64,000 nt of DNA from CAYPTB01 sp964413535. GTDB taxonomy: Bacteria > Planctomycetota > UBA1135 > GCA-002686595. The position numbers and the translations under genes are program-made. Under the pieces are notes generated by a model. The model saw only the letters and a list, made by a program, of their open reading frames with translations, was not told the DNA's origin and searched no databases. Below are positions 53,866 to 62,052 of this stretch, piece after piece. The stretch covers positions 46,517-110,516 of the forward strand of contig CAYPTB010000059.1 in NCBI GenBank assembly GCA_964413535.1, written 5' to 3'. Positions within the stretch are counted from its first letter, which is position 1. Each line of letters opens with the position of its first letter.

Positions 53866-54894
53866 ATGCACGCCCCCCCGACCCGGATCCCCGTCGCTCT
53901 CTTCGGCGCCACCGGAAGCGTGGGCCAGCGCTTCGTCCTGCTCCTCGAGCGCCACCCGTGGTTCGAGCTCGTCCACGTCTGCGCCTCGGCCGAGTCCTCC
54001 GGGCGGCGCTACGGCGATGCCGTGCGCTGGATCCAAGCCGAGCCGATCCCCGCGCGCATCGCCTCCATGAAGCTCGAAAGGTGCGATCCGCGGGTCGAGT
54101 GTCCGCTCGTGTTCTCGGCGCTCGACGCCTCCGCGGCGGAGTCTCTGGAGCGCGCGGCGGCGCTCGCCGGTCGCTTCGTGGTGTCCAACGCGAAGAGCCA
54201 CCGCATGCATCCATCCGTTCCCCTGCTCGTGCCGGAGGTCAACCCGGAATCGCTCGACTTGCTGAGCGGGCAGCCCTTCGGCCCCGGCGCGATCGTGACG
54301 AACCCGAACTGCTCGACCCTGGGGCTGGTCCTCGCCTTGAAGCCCCTCGCGGATCGCTTCGGCGTCGCGCGCGTGCACGTGGTGACGCTGCAGGCCTTGT
54401 CCGGTGCGGGACTCGACGGACCGACGGGCTACGCGGCCTCCGGCAACGTCATCCCCTTCATCGCCGACGAGGAAGAGAAGCTCGCCAGCGAGACGCGCAA
54501 GATCCTGGGCGAAGTGGAGGTCTCGGCTGCCTGCAATCGCGTACCCGTCGTCGATGGGCACACGCTGTGCGTCTCGGTCGAGCTCGAGAGACCGGCCCAG
54601 CTCGCCGACCTGCGGGACGCCTGGGAGGGCTTCCGCGGCACGCCGCAAGAGCTCGCCCTGCCCTCGGCTCCGGCTCGGCCCACGATCTTCCTCGACGGTC
54701 CCGACTCACCTCAGCCGCGACTGCACCTCGAGCTCGAGAAGGGGATGGCGACGGTCATCGGCAGGCTGCGGCCGTGCCCGCTCTTCGGGTGGAAGTTCGT
54801 GGCCCTCACGCACAACACGCTGCGCGGCGCCGCAGGCGGGGCCATCCTCGCCGCCGAGCTGGCTCTCGCCGACGGCCGCTTCGCCGCGGCATGA
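53866..54894 (+). CDS. asd: Aspartate-semialdehyde dehydrogenase
   Basis: 342 aa. NADP loop FGATGSVGQRFVLLLERHPWFEL, catalytic NPNCST with Cys149, SGAGLDGPTGYAASGNVIPFIADEEEKLASET and the GHTLCVSVEL region show the archaeal/fungal-type Asd rather than the E. coli type. Makes aspartate semialdehyde for lysine/DAP and threonine. It lies 39 nt after iscX and is convergent with gpmI, whose stop is 15 nt away. A possible tail gene of the isc transcript by position only. Confidence 0.93.
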   Translation: MHAPPTRIPVALFGATGSVGQRFVLLLERHPWFELVHVCASAESSGRRYGDAVRWIQAEPIPARIASMKLERCDPRVECPLVFSALDASAAESLERAAALAGRFVVSNAKSHRMHPSVPLLVPEVNPESLDLLSGQPFGPGAIVTNPNCSTLGLVLALKPLADRFGVARVHVVTLQALSGAGLDGPTGYAASGNVIPFIADEEEKLASETRKILGEVEVSAACNRVPVVDGHTLCVSVELERPAQLADLRDAWEGFRGTPQELALPSAPARPTIFLDGPDSPQPRLHLELEKGMATVIGRLRPCPLFGWKFVALTHNTLRGAAGGAILAAELALADGRFAAA

Positions 54895-54909
54895 GCGCGG
54901 GGTCCGCCT

Positions 54910-56508
54910 CTATTCGAAGAGCGAGACGCCGTCCATCTCGGGCGATCTCGAGAGGCCGGCGAGCTCGAGCAGCGTGGGCGTGACGTCCGCCAGGATGCCG
55001 ATCGGGCGTAGCTCCGCCCCCACGAGGTCGTTGCAGCACAGGACGAGCGGAACGGGGTTCGTCGTGTGGGCGGTGTGCGGCTGGTCGTGCTCGGCGTCCC
55101 ACATCTGCTCGGCGTTGCCGTGGTCGGCCGTGATGGCCACGAGCCCGCCTCGCTCCGTGACCGCAGGCACGATGGCCGCGAGGCACTCGTCGACTGCGCG
55201 CACGGCCGCCGAAGCGGCTTCGAAGATGCCCGTGTGCCCCACCATGTCGGCGTTGGCGAAGTTCACGACATAGACGTCCGTCTCGCCGCGCTCGAGCGAG
55301 GCGAGGACGGCGTCGCGCACCCCGGGCGCGCTCATCTCCGGTTGGAGGTCGTAGGTAGCCACACGCGGGCTCTGGATCAGCGTGCGCGTCTCGCCCCGCA
55401 CCTCCGCCTCCTTCCCGCCCGAGAAGAAGAACGTCACGTGCGCGTATTTCTCGGTCTCGGCGATGCGTTCCTGGCGCAGCCCCGCGGCGCTCACGACCTC
55501 GGAGAAGAGCCCCGTCAGCCGGATCGGCGGGAACGCGACGGCGAACGGGAAGTCGTCCCGATACTGCGTCATCGTCACGAGCTCCAGGCCGGGCGCGCCC
55601 CCGCGCTCGAAGGCGTCGAAGTCGGCCAGGCCCAACGCCGAGCAGATCTGGCGCATCCGGTCCGAACGGAAGTTGAAGCACAAGACGCCGTCGCCCCGCT
55701 CCATGCGGCCCGCGCCCGGTGCACCGACGACCGTGGGCTCGACGAACTCGTCGCCGACTCCGGCTTCGAAGGAGCGGCGCACGGCTTCCGCCGCGCTGGC
55801 GGCGCGCCCTCCTGCTCCGTGCACGAACAGGTCGTATGCCTTCTTCACCCGCTCCCAGCGCTTGTCGCGGTCCATGGCGAAGTAGCGACCGACGATCGAG
55901 GCGATGCGACCGCCGCCGGCGTCCACGAGGTCCTTCTCGAGCGCCCGGAGGAATCCCTCTCCGCTACGGGGTGGCGTGTCCCGCCCGTCGAGCAAGGCGT
56001 GCACGACGACCTGCTCCGACGCGAGACCGCGGCGGAAGGCCATCTGAAGGAGGCTCCGCAGGTGGAAGTCGCTCGAGTGCACCCCGCCGTCGCTCACGAG
56101 CCCGAGCAGGTGCAGCTTCTTCCCCTCCCGGCGCACGCGATCCATGAGCGGAACGAGCGCGCCGTTCTCGAAGAATGCTCCCTCGCGGATGGAGCGGTCG
56201 ATGCGCGTGATCTCCTGCCACACGATCCGACCCGCGCCGAGGTTCATGTGTCCCACCTCGCTGTTGCCCATCAGGCCGAGCGGAAGGCCCACCTCCTCGC
56301 CCGAGCACGACAGCAGGGTGTGGGGAAAGCGCCCGAGCAGGCCGTGGAAGAAGGGGCTGTTGCGGGCGATGGCGTTGTCGTCCGCCGGTCGGCGATGGCC
56401 CCAACCGTCGAGCACGACCAGGACGATGGGCTTCTTCTTCAACGGGGTGCGGGAGCCCGACGTGCGGGAGTGGGTCGTCCCCTGGTCCAGGGGCGGAGAA
56501 TGCGGCAT
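54910..56508 (-). CDS. gpmI: 2,3-Bisphosphoglycerate-independent phosphoglycerate mutase
   Basis: 532 aa, alkaline-phosphatase fold. PIVLVVLDGWGHRR, the nucleophile LMGNSEVGHMNLGAGR (Ser83), SDGGVHSSDFHL, HALLDGRDTPPRSG, GRYFAMDRDKRW, EKYAHVTFFFSGG and ITADHGNAEQMWD are all in place. Interconverts 2- and 3-phosphoglycerate with two Mn. The ATG at 56508 includes an extra ~22-residue polar extension; a TTG at 56442 would start at LKKKPIVLV. Confidence 0.95.
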   Translation of the reverse strand: MPHSPPLDQGTTHSRTSGSRTPLKKKPIVLVVLDGWGHRRPADDNAIARNSPFFHGLLGRFPHTLLSCSGEEVGLPLGLMGNSEVGHMNLGAGRIVWQEITRIDRSIREGAFFENGALVPLMDRVRREGKKLHLLGLVSDGGVHSSDFHLRSLLQMAFRRGLASEQVVVHALLDGRDTPPRSGEGFLRALEKDLVDAGGGRIASIVGRYFAMDRDKRWERVKKAYDLFVHGAGGRAASAAEAVRRSFEAGVGDEFVEPTVVGAPGAGRMERGDGVLCFNFRSDRMRQICSALGLADFDAFERGGAPGLELVTMTQYRDDFPFAVAFPPIRLTGLFSEVVSAAGLRQERIAETEKYAHVTFFFSGGKEAEVRGETRTLIQSPRVATYDLQPEMSAPGVRDAVLASLERGETDVYVVNFANADMVGHTGIFEAASAAVRAVDECLAAIVPAVTERGGLVAITADHGNAEQMWDAEHDQPHTAHTTNPVPLVLCCNDLVGAELRPIGILADVTPTLLELAGLSRSPEMDGVSLFE

Positions 56509-56828
56509 CCAGCGAGTGGCGCGGGCATTCTAGCGGGCGCCCGTCCGTGCCATGGACGCGCCGGTGCGAGAGAAGTCGTAGCCTGGTGTCCGCAACCTAC
56601 TTCTCCAAAAAGACTTGAGGAGCTTCTCATCCCGCAGCCTGGGGATCGGCATACGACTTTCCTAGCTTGAGGGCCTGGGAATCGGATGCCCTTCGGACTC
56701 CCGTTGGAGCGGGGTCACCCGGCACCCCGAGGACTCCGTCCCGGCACAGCCCCAACGCGGGGCTGGTCGAGCCGCAGGGCTTCGGAGGCGCGAAGCCCCC
56801 GGAGCAGGGCCCCGAACGATCCAAGGCA
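56509..56828 (+). other. Divergent region with a GC-rich structured leader
   Basis: 320 nt between gpmI and the GlgA-like gene. Two strong hairpins lie close to the latter: GCCCC-AACGC-GGGGC at 56749-56763 and GGGCTTCG-GAGGCG-CGAAGCCC at 56777-56798. The GlgA-like frame is open through them to a TTG at 56667, so the region may be an untranslated leader or a disordered N-terminus. Confidence 0.5.
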
Positions 56829-58313
56829 TTGAGAATCGCCTTCGTCACGCCCGAGCTGCACGCGCTCGCCCGCCGCACCAATCTGGCCAACGTCTCGGAG
56901 TCCCTCTGTCGGGCGCTCTTCGAGGCGGGTCACGACCTGCGCGTGTTCATGCCGCGCTCGCGGATCCTCGACGACGAGCCGCTCTCCGACCTCGAGGAGG
57001 CCGGCAGGGTGGTCGTGTCGGACGGGATCGACCGTGAGATATCGGTGACCCTCGACCGCGGCGTGCTGCCCGGGGGGCTCCAGGTCTACCTCTTCGAGAA
57101 CCCCACGCTGTTCGGCTCGCGCAATCCCTACGGAGACGAGAACGGCCCCTACGCCGACAACTGGCGGCGCTACGCGGTCTTCGCCCGCGCCGTGCTCGCG
57201 TCGTTCGAGCCGATCGACTTCGCCCCCGAGGTGATCCACTGCCTCGACTGGACCACGGGGCTCCTCCCGGTGTTCCACAAACTCGAGTACGTCGACCTGA
57301 AGCCCGACCACCCCGCGTCGCAAGCCGGGACGTTCTTCGCGATCCACAACCTGGCGATCCAGGGTTCCTTCGAGCGCGAGATCCTGCCCCACATCGGCGT
57401 CCCCCACCGGTTCTTCAAGGCGGTCGGCGGGATCGAACTCGGCGGAAAGGTCAACTTCCTCAAGGGCGGCGCGGAGTTCGCGACCATCATCGGCACGCAC
57501 TCGGCGAGCCACGCGCAGAAGATCCAGGAGCTCGACCGCGGTTACGGCCTCGAGGAGACCTTCATCAGCCGCAAGAAGGAGCTCGTCGGCATCACGAACG
57601 GCATCGACTATCACGCCTGGGATCCGAGCAACGATCCGCTGCTCCCCGCTGCCTTCGACGCCAAGGATCTGGGCGGCAAGAAGAAGTGCAAGGCCGCCCT
57701 GCAGGCCGCCCTGCGCCTCGACAACGGCCCGCGAACGCCCGTCGTCTGCACGATCGGCCGCTGGGACGCCGACAGCGGCTTCGACCTCGTGGCCGAGAAC
57801 ATCACGCAGATCCTCGAGCGCAACGTCGAGATGATCGCGATGGGCTCGGGCCAGCCCGACATCCACCAGCGCCTGAAGACCATCGAGGAGTCGTTCATCG
57901 GGCGCTTCCGGGTCATCGAGAGCTACGACCCGAACACCGCTCACCTGATGATGGGCGGCGCGGACGCGCTGTTGCTCCCGTCGCACTACCAACCGTCCAA
58001 TCCGTTCTTCGCCATCGCGATGCGCTACGGCGTGGCGCCGATCATCTATTCCCAGAGCGGGCTCGAGGACGTCGTGATCGATCTACTGAGCGAGAAACGC
58101 CGCGGCACGGGCTTCCACTTCAGCCCGTACACCGCGGACGGTCTGATGAACTGCTTGAACGATTTCATCAAGACCTATCGCGACGCAGCGGCCTGGAAGC
58201 GTCTCACGCAGCGCTGCCTGAGCCAGGACTTCTCCTGGAACGCGACGGCCGCCGAGTACATCAAGGCCTATCGGCGCGTGACACGCCGCGTGAAGTCGCG
58301 CACGGTGGACTAA
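56829..58313 (+). CDS. GlgA-like GT5 glycosyltransferase with replaced catalytic residues
   Basis: 494 aa from TTG 56829 (MRIAFVTPELHALARR, the GT5 start). The fold of glycogen/starch synthase is clear: FFAIHNLAIQGSFEREILPHIG, HSASHAQKIQ, ELVGITNGIDYHAWDPSNDP, VVCTIGRWDADSGFDLV and GADALLLPSHYQPSNPFFAIAMRYG. Yet E. coli Lys15 of KTGGL is replaced (RRTNL), Lys305 of SRLTSQKG has a Ser (GRWDADSG), and the catalytic Glu377 of FEPCG is Gln388 (YQPSN). Known: these bind ADP-glucose and catalyse transfer. Inferred: a regulatory pseudoenzyme or a GT5 with a different donor. The frame extends to a TTG at 56667. Confidence 0.8.
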   Translation: MRIAFVTPELHALARRTNLANVSESLCRALFEAGHDLRVFMPRSRILDDEPLSDLEEAGRVVVSDGIDREISVTLDRGVLPGGLQVYLFENPTLFGSRNPYGDENGPYADNWRRYAVFARAVLASFEPIDFAPEVIHCLDWTTGLLPVFHKLEYVDLKPDHPASQAGTFFAIHNLAIQGSFEREILPHIGVPHRFFKAVGGIELGGKVNFLKGGAEFATIIGTHSASHAQKIQELDRGYGLEETFISRKKELVGITNGIDYHAWDPSNDPLLPAAFDAKDLGGKKKCKAALQAALRLDNGPRTPVVCTIGRWDADSGFDLVAENITQILERNVEMIAMGSGQPDIHQRLKTIEESFIGRFRVIESYDPNTAHLMMGGADALLLPSHYQPSNPFFAIAMRYGVAPIIYSQSGLEDVVIDLLSEKRRGTGFHFSPYTADGLMNCLNDFIKTYRDAAAWKRLTQRCLSQDFSWNATAAEYIKAYRRVTRRVKSRTVD

Positions 58314-58335
58314 CGTCGTGCGCTCGCGCACGACG
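58314..58335 (+). terminator. Hairpin immediately after the GlgA-like gene
   Basis: A perfect 9-bp stem (CGTCGTGCG-CTCG-CGCACGACG) begins at the base after the TAA stop. No T tract follows. Probable transcript 3' end. Confidence 0.45.
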
Positions 58336-58377
58336 TATCCATCGGGAGTGCGCTCGCGATCGAGGAAGCCCGTCTCA

Positions 58378-58413
58378 AATTGTCTCTCTCTTCTCTCTCT
58401 TTGCTCTCTGTTC
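58378..58413 (+). repeat. Polypyrimidine tract before the ROK kinase gene
   Basis: About 36 nt almost purely C and T (repeats of CTCT with single A/G interruptions) in a genome where AT-containing tracts are rare. A low-complexity slippage or RNA-binding site. Confidence 0.5.
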
Positions 58414-58463
58414 CGCGCGTTCGTCCGCGTCTTGGCGGTGCGAGCGCTCACTGCGGCTGAAAC

Positions 58464-59435
58464 GTGACCCCCTCTCCGAGTTCCGAACATCCAAGTCGCT
58501 CCGCGAACTCCATCGCCAGCGCCCTCGGCATCGACGTGGGCGGCACGCGCATCAAGGCCGGACGCGCGAGCTCTTCGGGCGAAGTGCTCCTCGAGCGCTC
58601 GGTCGCGACTCCCGCGGACGCACGCGAGCTGGAGGAAGCGCTCGTCCTGCTCGCGCGCGAGCTCGGCGCCGCCTCGGGCGCCGACCACTCGATCGGGATC
58701 GGCGTGCCCGGGCTCATCGACCCCGAACGCGGATGGGTGGCGGCAAGCCCCAACGTCCCGCAGCTCGAGCGGCTGCCCCTGCGTGACATCCTCGCGCGCG
58801 CCCTCGCGGCCGTAGGAACGCGCGAGCCGCGTGTCGTCGTCGAGAACGACGCCAACGCAGCCGCCCTGGGCGAGCTGTGGCTCGGCGCCGCGCGCGGGGA
58901 AGACAACGTCCTCGTCGTCACGCTCGGCACGGGCATCGGCGGCGGGCTCGTGCTGGCGGGCGAACTCTTCCGCGGCGAAGGGCTGGCGGGCGAGATCGGC
59001 CACGTGCGCATCGACCCCAACGGCCCCCTCTGCGGCTGCGGCGGTCGCGGATGCCTCGAGACACTCGCCTCCGCCACCGCGGCGCGCGAGCGAGCGCTCG
59101 AACGCGGGCTCCCCGCCCACGATCCCGGCAATCTCGAGCTCCTGGCGGAGCGCGCGCGCTTGGGTTTCCCCGACGAAGCCCGGCTCCTCTTCGACGTCGG
59201 GCACGACCTCGGGATCGGCCTCTCGACCGCGGTGTGCCTCCTCGACCTGCGCGCGTTCGTGATCGGCGGCGGCTTCGCGGGCGCACTCGACGGGCTCCTG
59301 CCCGGCATCCGCGCCGGGATCCGGGCGGGCGCGTACGGCGAGCGGGTCGACGCGATCCGCATCGCGCGCGCAAGCCTGGGCGAACGCGCCGGGTGGATCG
59401 GCGCCGCACGACTCGCGCTCGACGCTCGCACCTGA
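58464..59435 (+). CDS. ROK-family sugar kinase
   Basis: 323 aa from GTG 58464. SALGIDVGGTRIKAG (phosphate loop), VVVENDANAAALGELWLGAARG, VVTLGTGIGGGLVLAGEL, the ROK zinc motif GHVRIDPNGPLCGCGGRGCLETLAS, and VIGGGFA are present. Probably a glucokinase or related hexokinase; the exact sugar is not predictable. It lies 13 nt before the ABC ATPase gene and after the GlgA-like gene, so a glycan/sugar context is possible. Confidence 0.88.
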   Translation: MTPSPSSEHPSRSANSIASALGIDVGGTRIKAGRASSSGEVLLERSVATPADARELEEALVLLARELGAASGADHSIGIGVPGLIDPERGWVAASPNVPQLERLPLRDILARALAAVGTREPRVVVENDANAAALGELWLGAARGEDNVLVVTLGTGIGGGLVLAGELFRGEGLAGEIGHVRIDPNGPLCGCGGRGCLETLASATAARERALERGLPAHDPGNLELLAERARLGFPDEARLLFDVGHDLGIGLSTAVCLLDLRAFVIGGGFAGALDGLLPGIRAGIRAGAYGERVDAIRIARASLGERAGWIGAARLALDART

Positions 59436-59448
59436 CTATCCTCCCGCC

Positions 59449-60399
59449 ATGTCCGAGACGATCCTGCGCGTCGCGAACCTCGAGAAGACCTACGGCAAGG
59501 GCTTGCGGAAGAAGGGCCACCGCGCGCTCGACGGCGTGAGCCTCGAGGTCGGCCGCGGCACCGTCTTCGGTCTCCTCGGTCCCAACGGTGCGGGCAAGAC
59601 GACGCTCGTCAAGATCCTGCTCGGCCTCGTGCGCGGACACCGCGGCCTCGCGGAGGTCTTCGGGGAGCCGGTGGGAGCGCCGCTCCCGCGAGCACGCGTC
59701 GGCTTCCTGCCGGAAGCTCACCGTCTGCCGCCCTATCTCACAGGCTGGGAAGTCCTGCGCCTGTTCGGGGGGCAGTGCGGCAAGACGCGGAGCTGGCTCG
59801 ACGAACGCATCCCGCACTGGCTCGCACGCGTCGGCATGACGAAGGACGCGCATCGCAAGATCCGCGAGTACTCGAAAGGCATGCAGCAGCGCATCGGCCT
59901 CGCTCAGGCGCTCATCCACGAGCCCGAGCTCATCTTCCTCGACGAGCCGACGGACGGCGTCGATCCGGTCGGCCGTCGCGCTGTGCGTGAGATCGTGCAG
60001 GAGCAGAAGGCGCGTGGCGCGACGATCTTCATCAACTCGCACCTCCTGGCGGAGGTCGAGGCCGTCTCCGACCGCGTCGTGATCATGGACAAGGGCAAGA
60101 TCGTCCGCGAGGGCACCGTGGACGAGCTCACGGTCGGCTCTGGTAGCTACCGCTTCGAGATCGACCCCTTCCGTGCGGACCTGGCCGAGCTCCTGCGCGG
60201 CGTCGGCAACGTCGTCTCGTCCCAGCCGATCGCGGAATCCGGGCGCGGAGCGTTCTTCGTGGTCCTCGAGGACGAGCGCGGGCTCGACGCCGCGATCGAT
60301 CGCCTGCGCGCAGCGAAGATCGGCATCCGTGCGATCGGACGACCCAAGCGCACGCTCGAGGAAGCCTTCATCGACGTCGTACAGGAGACGCGCCCGTGA
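59449..60399 (+). CDS. ABC transporter ATPase
   Basis: 316 aa. Walker A GPNGAGKTT (44-52), Q-loop GFLPEAHRLPP, signature YSKGMQQRIGLA, Walker B LIFLDEPTDGVD, H-loop NSHLLAEVE, and a C-terminal DUF4162-like extension. Partner of the following permease, whose GTG overlaps its stop. The substrate is unknown. Confidence 0.92.
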   Translation: MSETILRVANLEKTYGKGLRKKGHRALDGVSLEVGRGTVFGLLGPNGAGKTTLVKILLGLVRGHRGLAEVFGEPVGAPLPRARVGFLPEAHRLPPYLTGWEVLRLFGGQCGKTRSWLDERIPHWLARVGMTKDAHRKIREYSKGMQQRIGLAQALIHEPELIFLDEPTDGVDPVGRRAVREIVQEQKARGATIFINSHLLAEVEAVSDRVVIMDKGKIVREGTVDELTVGSGSYRFEIDPFRADLAELLRGVGNVVSSQPIAESGRGAFFVVLEDERGLDAAIDRLRAAKIGIRAIGRPKRTLEEAFIDVVQETRP

Positions 60400-62006
60400 A
60401 GCTGCGCATCGCCTACTCGCTGTTGCTCGACGCGCTGTACCAAGTGCTCGACGACAAGGTCTTCCGCGTCCTCGCGATCATGGTCGGCGTCGCGGTGCTC
60501 GTTCCGATCCTCGTCGCATTCCGCCAGGAGGAGGTCGTGGTGCTCTTCGGAGTGGGCCGCTACCCCTACGAGCAGGTCTTCGACGCGGTCGGCCCACTGC
60601 TCGGATATCCACCCGGTGCACTGACCGAGCTGTCGGGTATGGAGCTGCGCGAGACGATCATCGACGGCTACCAGGAGCTCATCGCCGGGGGCCTGTTCGG
60701 CACCGTGGGGATCCTCCTGTGCCTCGCCGCCACTTCCTTCTTCATCCCGCGCATGCTGGAGAAGGGCACCGCCGACACGGTCTTCTCGAAGCCCGTGTCG
60801 CGCCTGACGCTGCTCCTCGCGCGCTACGTCGCCGGGATCTTGTTCGTGGGGATCCTGGGAGGCTCCCTCGTCGTGGGGACGCATCTCGCCTTGCTCTTCG
60901 GTGCCGGCTACAGCGACGCCGCCTTCCTGTGGACGGTTCCCGCGCTCGTCTACAAGTTCGCGGTCGTCTACGCATTCACGGTGCTCATCGCGGTGGTGAG
61001 CCGGAGCACCGTGGCCGCGCTGATCCTGACCATCCTTTTCGTGCCCCTGAACGGCTGCGTCCACCTGGCTTGGAACGGCATCCAGATGGGCGTGGAGATG
61101 GAGCAAGGGCGGGACACGAAGCAGGAGGGCGGAGATCCCGATGCTCTCGAGGAGTCGTCTCCATCCCAGGAGGAAGACCTCGAGCCGACGGATGGCCTCG
61201 GCCGCTTCATGACGTTCGTCTACCACGGCTTCCAGTACCTGCACTATTCCCTGCCGAAGACCAACGACGCCCTCGCGATCGCGAACAAGCTGCGCGCGTC
61301 GCTCGTCGCGGAGGAAGAGCCGGAGTTCGCGCTCCCCGATCTCGAGTTCGTGCTCGTCCAACTGCCGGAGTCGTTCCGCGCGCTCCCGCCCGGCTCGTGG
61401 GCCGCGCTGGAGACCCTTCCCCCCGCGTTCGAGAACGACGAACTGGTCTACGCGGCGGCGGAGGGTGGCTCGGCGTCGAGCGCCAGCTTCGCGATCCGCC
61501 TCCGCCCCGCGCGCGAGCTCTCGATCGGAACCTCGGGCCGCACGCGCCTCGAATCCGATCGAACCGCCGCGAGCGACTTCGAGAAGTGGATCGAGTCGGA
61601 CCCCTCGCGCGCACTCCTGGTGGACGAGACGGACACGCTCGCCGACGGAACGACGTGGACCCGCGCCGTCCGGCGCCTCGATTGGACCTCCACGGTCGGC
61701 GCCGAGACGCGGCACGTGCGCACGCTGATCCTCGACGAGGCTGGATCGATCCTGACGCTCGAGCTCTCGACGCCCGCGGGCTGGCTCGAAGAGCACCCCG
61801 ACGTGGAGCGCTGGTTCGGTGGCCGCAACTTCGCCTTCGAGACCGAAGCGATCCCCTACAACGACCCGAGCGCGTGGTACGCCGCCAAGCTCGACTGGGA
61901 CGCGCCCTGGCGCTTCAACATCTTCTTCTCGCTCGGCACGTCGATCGGTTTCGCCGCGCTGATGCTCGCCCTCGCGTGGTGGCGGCTCACGCGGCTGGAC
62001 TTCTGA
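60396..62006 (+). CDS. ABC-2 type permease with large extracytoplasmic insert
   Basis: 536 aa from GTG 60396. Helices at the N-terminus (VFRVLAIMVGVAVLVPILVAF), at about 95-110 and 130-230 (IPRMLEKGTADTVFSKPVSRLTLLLARYVAGILFVGIL), then a ~250-residue soluble domain (RALPPGSWAALETLPPAFENDELVYA), and one C-terminal helix (FSLGTSIGFAALMLALAWW). The EKGTADTVFSKPVSR segment is the ABC-2 'lattice' between helices 2 and 3. Forms an exporter with the preceding ATPase. Confidence 0.82.
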   Translation: MKLRIAYSLLLDALYQVLDDKVFRVLAIMVGVAVLVPILVAFRQEEVVVLFGVGRYPYEQVFDAVGPLLGYPPGALTELSGMELRETIIDGYQELIAGGLFGTVGILLCLAATSFFIPRMLEKGTADTVFSKPVSRLTLLLARYVAGILFVGILGGSLVVGTHLALLFGAGYSDAAFLWTVPALVYKFAVVYAFTVLIAVVSRSTVAALILTILFVPLNGCVHLAWNGIQMGVEMEQGRDTKQEGGDPDALEESSPSQEEDLEPTDGLGRFMTFVYHGFQYLHYSLPKTNDALAIANKLRASLVAEEEPEFALPDLEFVLVQLPESFRALPPGSWAALETLPPAFENDELVYAAAEGGSASSASFAIRLRPARELSIGTSGRTRLESDRTAASDFEKWIESDPSRALLVDETDTLADGTTWTRAVRRLDWTSTVGAETRHVRTLILDEAGSILTLELSTPAGWLEEHPDVERWFGGRNFAFETEAIPYNDPSAWYAAKLDWDAPWRFNIFFSLGTSIGFAALMLALAWWRLTRLDF

Positions 62007-62052
62007 TGCGCGAGCTCCGGCGCCGGGCCCAGAGCGCGTAGGCTCGTTGCCC

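Noticed and set aside
58378..58413. Microsatellite that switches the ROK gene by slippage
   Set aside because: The pyrimidine tract is outside the coding frame and its repeat unit is too irregular to argue for phase variation.
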